In this document: one piece after another, positions 61,819 through 64,000 of the stretch | How the letters are laid out: every line of letters begins with the position of its first letter | Numbering within the stretch: position 1 is the stretch's first letter | Assembly: GCA_023418475.1 (NCBI GenBank) | Contig: JAEZZO010000030.1 | Location: 1-64,000, forward strand | Reading direction: 5' to 3' | Source of the DNA: Bacillota bacterium | GTDB lineage: Bacteria > Bacillota > Clostridia > Lachnospirales > Lachnospiraceae | DNA length: 64,000 bases | Translations under genes and position numbers: made by a program | The notes under the pieces: generated by a model | What the model was told of the DNA's origin: nothing | What the model saw: only the letters and a program-made list of their open reading frames with translations | The model's database searches: none

Positions 61819-61863
61819 ATTACGAAGTGGTTAGTGGTCAGAAAAATAGAGGACGGGCTGCAA

Positions 61864-63654
61864 CTAAACCGGTATTAAAGGGAGAATTAATTGCATATGA
61901 GTTCCTTCGCTGGTAGAACTTTTTATATTTACGGAATAATTATCTCCATAAAATAAACGGATACGTCTTTTTATATTGTTTAAACCGATACTCCTTCGGT
62001 CAGAAGTCGATTTATCGAGTGTGATTTCAGAATGAAAAGCCTTAATCACCTCTTCGGGCATACCCTTACCGTTATCTATGATATCTATTATTAATAGCGT
62101 ATTGTTTTCAATGGAAAGCCTTACGATAACATTACCATTTTTTGAAATATCATCTAGTCCGTGTAATACAGCATTTTCCACAATTGGTTGCAAGAGAAGG
62201 GGTAGTATCTGATATTCGACCGGCAAAAAATTCTCTGGAATCTCGATCCTATAATCAATTCGATCTTCAAATCGAAGCTTTTGAATTTGTAAATAAACAT
62301 GAATGTAATCGAGCTCCTTATCCAGGGTAGTTGATAAGGTCTCTGCATTTTCCAGAACATAACGCAGAGATTTACCCAGGAGCTGGATGGCACTGGAAAC
62401 ATGTATATTATTTTCTTCAATCGCCAGCATACGGATGGTCTCTAGTGTATTATAAATAAAATGGGGATTTATCTGACTGGCTAAAATTTTAAATTCCATT
62501 TGCTGCTGCTGATTTAGCATCTCTTTTTCAAGCAGCTGTGCCTCGTACATTTTAGCCTCCTTATTCTTTAGGTCCAGAACCATATGCTGTAAGTCAGTAA
62601 AAGTTTCAGATAATTCATCGTCTCCCCGAAGTGAATCAAGCATATAAAAATCGCCCTTGCTGGCGTTTTTCATAGCCCGTCTTAATGCCAGGATGCGGGA
62701 ACTGAAAAAATTAGTGTAGAAAACAATTCCGACTAGCGGAATGATAATTGAGAGCAGAGTTATGGCAGCGCACAGGATAACTATATGGATAAATTTATCA
62801 TTAGCAGCAAAATCAATGGTTGTAACATAAAGTATATCCTTTGACTGATAGACAGGCAGAGAAGAGATATAACCAAAAACTGTTTTACCTTTAAACTTTG
62901 CCAAACCATTAAAAAGGAAATACCGTGATTTGTAATCAATCGGCATAGATTGGTGCTTTCCCTGCATGGAACGTGTAGTGCTGAAAAATATAGGTTCTGT
63001 ATTGAGCGATATCGCTGTGTATAAGGAATTATTTTGAATTTTATTTTTTAAGAAATTATTGCTGATTGTAATAACTAAAATAGCAGAATAATTTGATCTT
63101 ACCAAGGGAATAGAACGGACCAATAGTAATTCTGAGGAAGTGTTGCCAATGGTCCGGTCAAAAAAATTATATCCCCAGGAACTTCCGGATGGAACAGAAA
63201 CCTTGGAAAATAATTTTTCTATTATTTCAGGTGTCGCGGTTTTAATATATTTGCCAACTGGAAGAGTTGGATTTGTGGTATATACTGATACTGAAGTCAT
63301 GGAAGTAGTAGTATCCATATAGTTCTGAAAGCGGTCATAGTCATCTATGGCAGCCAAAGCATCTTCGGGATTGGTATAATATGTTGTTAGTATTTTATGG
63401 AGGGATTTATCATCAAGTAGATCAGAGGATACATTAAAAAGATTAATCACACAATCCACTATTATGGATTTTACACGAATATTGTCTGATTCCAGTTGAG
63501 AACTGGTTTGTTCGTACAAAGCTTTTACAAAGTAAGAAGTTAATGCAATTCCGATAAATGAAACGGGTATGACAATTAATGGGATTAAGATAAAATACAT
63601 CTGCATTCTGACTTTTATCCGTAATAAAGCATGTGGTTTCTTGCATGGTTTCAT
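61864..63654 (-). CDS. YesM-like sensor histidine kinase
   Basis: Membrane sensor of 596 aa. Helices near 17-42 and 290-318 flank an extracytoplasmic domain of about 250 residues; HAMP follows (about 320-370). The phospho-acceptor His is in SQINPHFIYNTLETI near 400, the N-box is ENAVLHG and the G-box DNGKGMPEE. The ATG at 63654 has AAGGAG upstream; a longer frame from 63708 would overlap the partner gene. Its regulator is encoded immediately upstream. No transporter gene is visible in the window, so the signal is unknown. Confidence 0.88.
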   Translation of the reverse strand: MKPCKKPHALLRIKVRMQMYFILIPLIVIPVSFIGIALTSYFVKALYEQTSSQLESDNIRVKSIIVDCVINLFNVSSDLLDDKSLHKILTTYYTNPEDALAAIDDYDRFQNYMDTTTSMTSVSVYTTNPTLPVGKYIKTATPEIIEKLFSKVSVPSGSSWGYNFFDRTIGNTSSELLLVRSIPLVRSNYSAILVITISNNFLKNKIQNNSLYTAISLNTEPIFFSTTRSMQGKHQSMPIDYKSRYFLFNGLAKFKGKTVFGYISSLPVYQSKDILYVTTIDFAANDKFIHIVILCAAITLLSIIIPLVGIVFYTNFFSSRILALRRAMKNASKGDFYMLDSLRGDDELSETFTDLQHMVLDLKNKEAKMYEAQLLEKEMLNQQQQMEFKILASQINPHFIYNTLETIRMLAIEENNIHVSSAIQLLGKSLRYVLENAETLSTTLDKELDYIHVYLQIQKLRFEDRIDYRIEIPENFLPVEYQILPLLLQPIVENAVLHGLDDISKNGNVIVRLSIENNTLLIIDIIDNGKGMPEEVIKAFHSEITLDKSTSDRRSIGLNNIKRRIRLFYGDNYSVNIKSSTSEGTHMQLILPLIPV

Positions 63655-63694
63655 ATCTGCTCCTTGTAACAAAAGTCTTTTATATTTAAGATCT

Positions 63695-64000
63695 TTATGA
63701 TACATCATCAGGGATTATATACTGTTTGCGGTATTCTGCCGGGGTGATTCCGGTATTTTTTTTAAACTTCATAAAAAAATAGTCTGTATTCTGATATCCA
63801 ACTTTTTCAGCAATTTCATAAATTTTTAAGGACCTCTTCAATAATAATTCTTTTGAATTTTCTATTCTTACCTTGTCAACATAGGAATTGAAACTCTCGC
63901 CCATCTTCAAATTAAAGATTTTCCCAAGATAGGAGCTGTTGTATCCGAAAAGCGAAGCTATATTATCTAATCTTATATTTTCCATATAATTGTGCTGTAT
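63695..64000 (-). CDS. AraC-type response regulator, C-terminal part (cut by window edge)
   Basis: The frame is open to the right edge; about 100 C-terminal residues are visible. They form an AraC DNA-binding domain (IASLFGYNSSYLGKIFNLKMG and KIYEIAEKVGYQNTDYFFMKFKK, ending TGITPAEYRKQY). Its place directly in front of the YesM-like kinase gene indicates a YesN-type response regulator whose receiver domain lies outside the window. The visible ATG at 63985 is internal. Confidence 0.82.
   Translation of the reverse strand: MQHNYMENIRLDNIASLFGYNSSYLGKIFNLKMGESFNSYVDKVRIENSKELLLKRSLKIYEIAEKVGYQNTDYFFMKFKKNTGITPAEYRKQYIIPDDVS

Noticed and set aside
1..64000. tRNA, rRNA, prophage or complete insertion-sequence genes
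   Set aside because: Reading both strands I found no tRNA cloverleaf, rRNA segment, transposase, integrase or phage structural gene that I could support.

Overview
The window looks like chromosome from an AT-rich Gram-positive anaerobe of the Clostridia, most likely a plant-polysaccharide-degrading Lachnospiraceae (Lachnoclostridium/Anaerocolumna type). The signs are strong GGAGG ribosome binding sites, occasional TTG/GTG starts, rubredoxin, a citrate synthase of the Re (isopropylmalate-synthase-like) type beside an NAD-type isocitrate dehydrogenase, CUT1 sugar importers controlled by YesMN-like two-component pairs, and a T-box leader on leuA. This placement is inference from gene content; no rRNA or tRNA gene is present.

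Layout. 0-4.8 kb: leftward operon of a cupin/XRE regulator with the polyamine importer potABCD, with a clear promoter and dyad operator. 5-8.3 kb: ECF-like sigma factor, membrane protein, ABC ATPase and ABC permease, overlapping and probably co-regulated. 8.5-12.9 kb: DUF6774-like small protein, aroC, a Cys/Gly-rich small protein, a metallo-hydrolase and an AraC regulator. 12.9-16.6 kb: cytoplasmic subtilase, GH35 beta-galactosidase, rubredoxin. 17-21.3 kb: cysteine desulfurase, TtcA-like PP-loop enzyme, TcdA, HD protein, DUF554 protein, a sulfur/tRNA-modification group. 21.4-24.9 kb: Re-citrate synthase, isocitrate dehydrogenase and a GntR/FCD regulator, i.e. the carbon route towards 2-oxoglutarate. 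25-36.5 kb: GLUG-type secreted protein, LacI regulator, GH43 beta-xylosidase, polyol dehydrogenase, histidine kinase/response regulator, and a sugar-binding lipoprotein with two permeases: a xylan/xylo-oligosaccharide-type utilisation region.

36.6-37.3 kb: a type I-C-like CRISPR leader and array with no cas genes, decaying at its distal end. 37.3-40.3 kb: a small lipoprotein and two leftward fusion proteins (AraC HTH-aminoglycoside phosphotransferase; GNAT-VOC). 40.5-42.6 kb: T-box leader with two terminator/T-box platforms in tandem, then leuA. 43-44.8 kb: YtrA-type GntR and a DUF5808-like membrane protein. 44.9-50.4 kb: ABC-F protein, a secreted unknown, type II pantothenate kinase, aldo/keto reductase. 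50.5-55 kb: CstA-family transporter with a long structured leader, D-aminoacylase family enzyme, DUF4256 protein. 55-57.6 kb: BlaI/BlaR1-type pair with a non-beta-lactam ectodomain. 57.8-60.9 kb: a turnover zone with gene fragments (GH1, AraC) around a split chromate transporter. 60.9-64 kb: secreted unknown and a second YesMN-like pair, cut by the window edge.

The most notable points are the tandem T-box expression platform, the cas-less CRISPR array with its leader kept, the ~140-nt inverted-repeat structure in the cstA leader, the AraC-APH fusion, an intergenic hairpin repeat family in the xylan region, and several relics of gene duplication. I see no complete insertion sequence, prophage or conjugative element.
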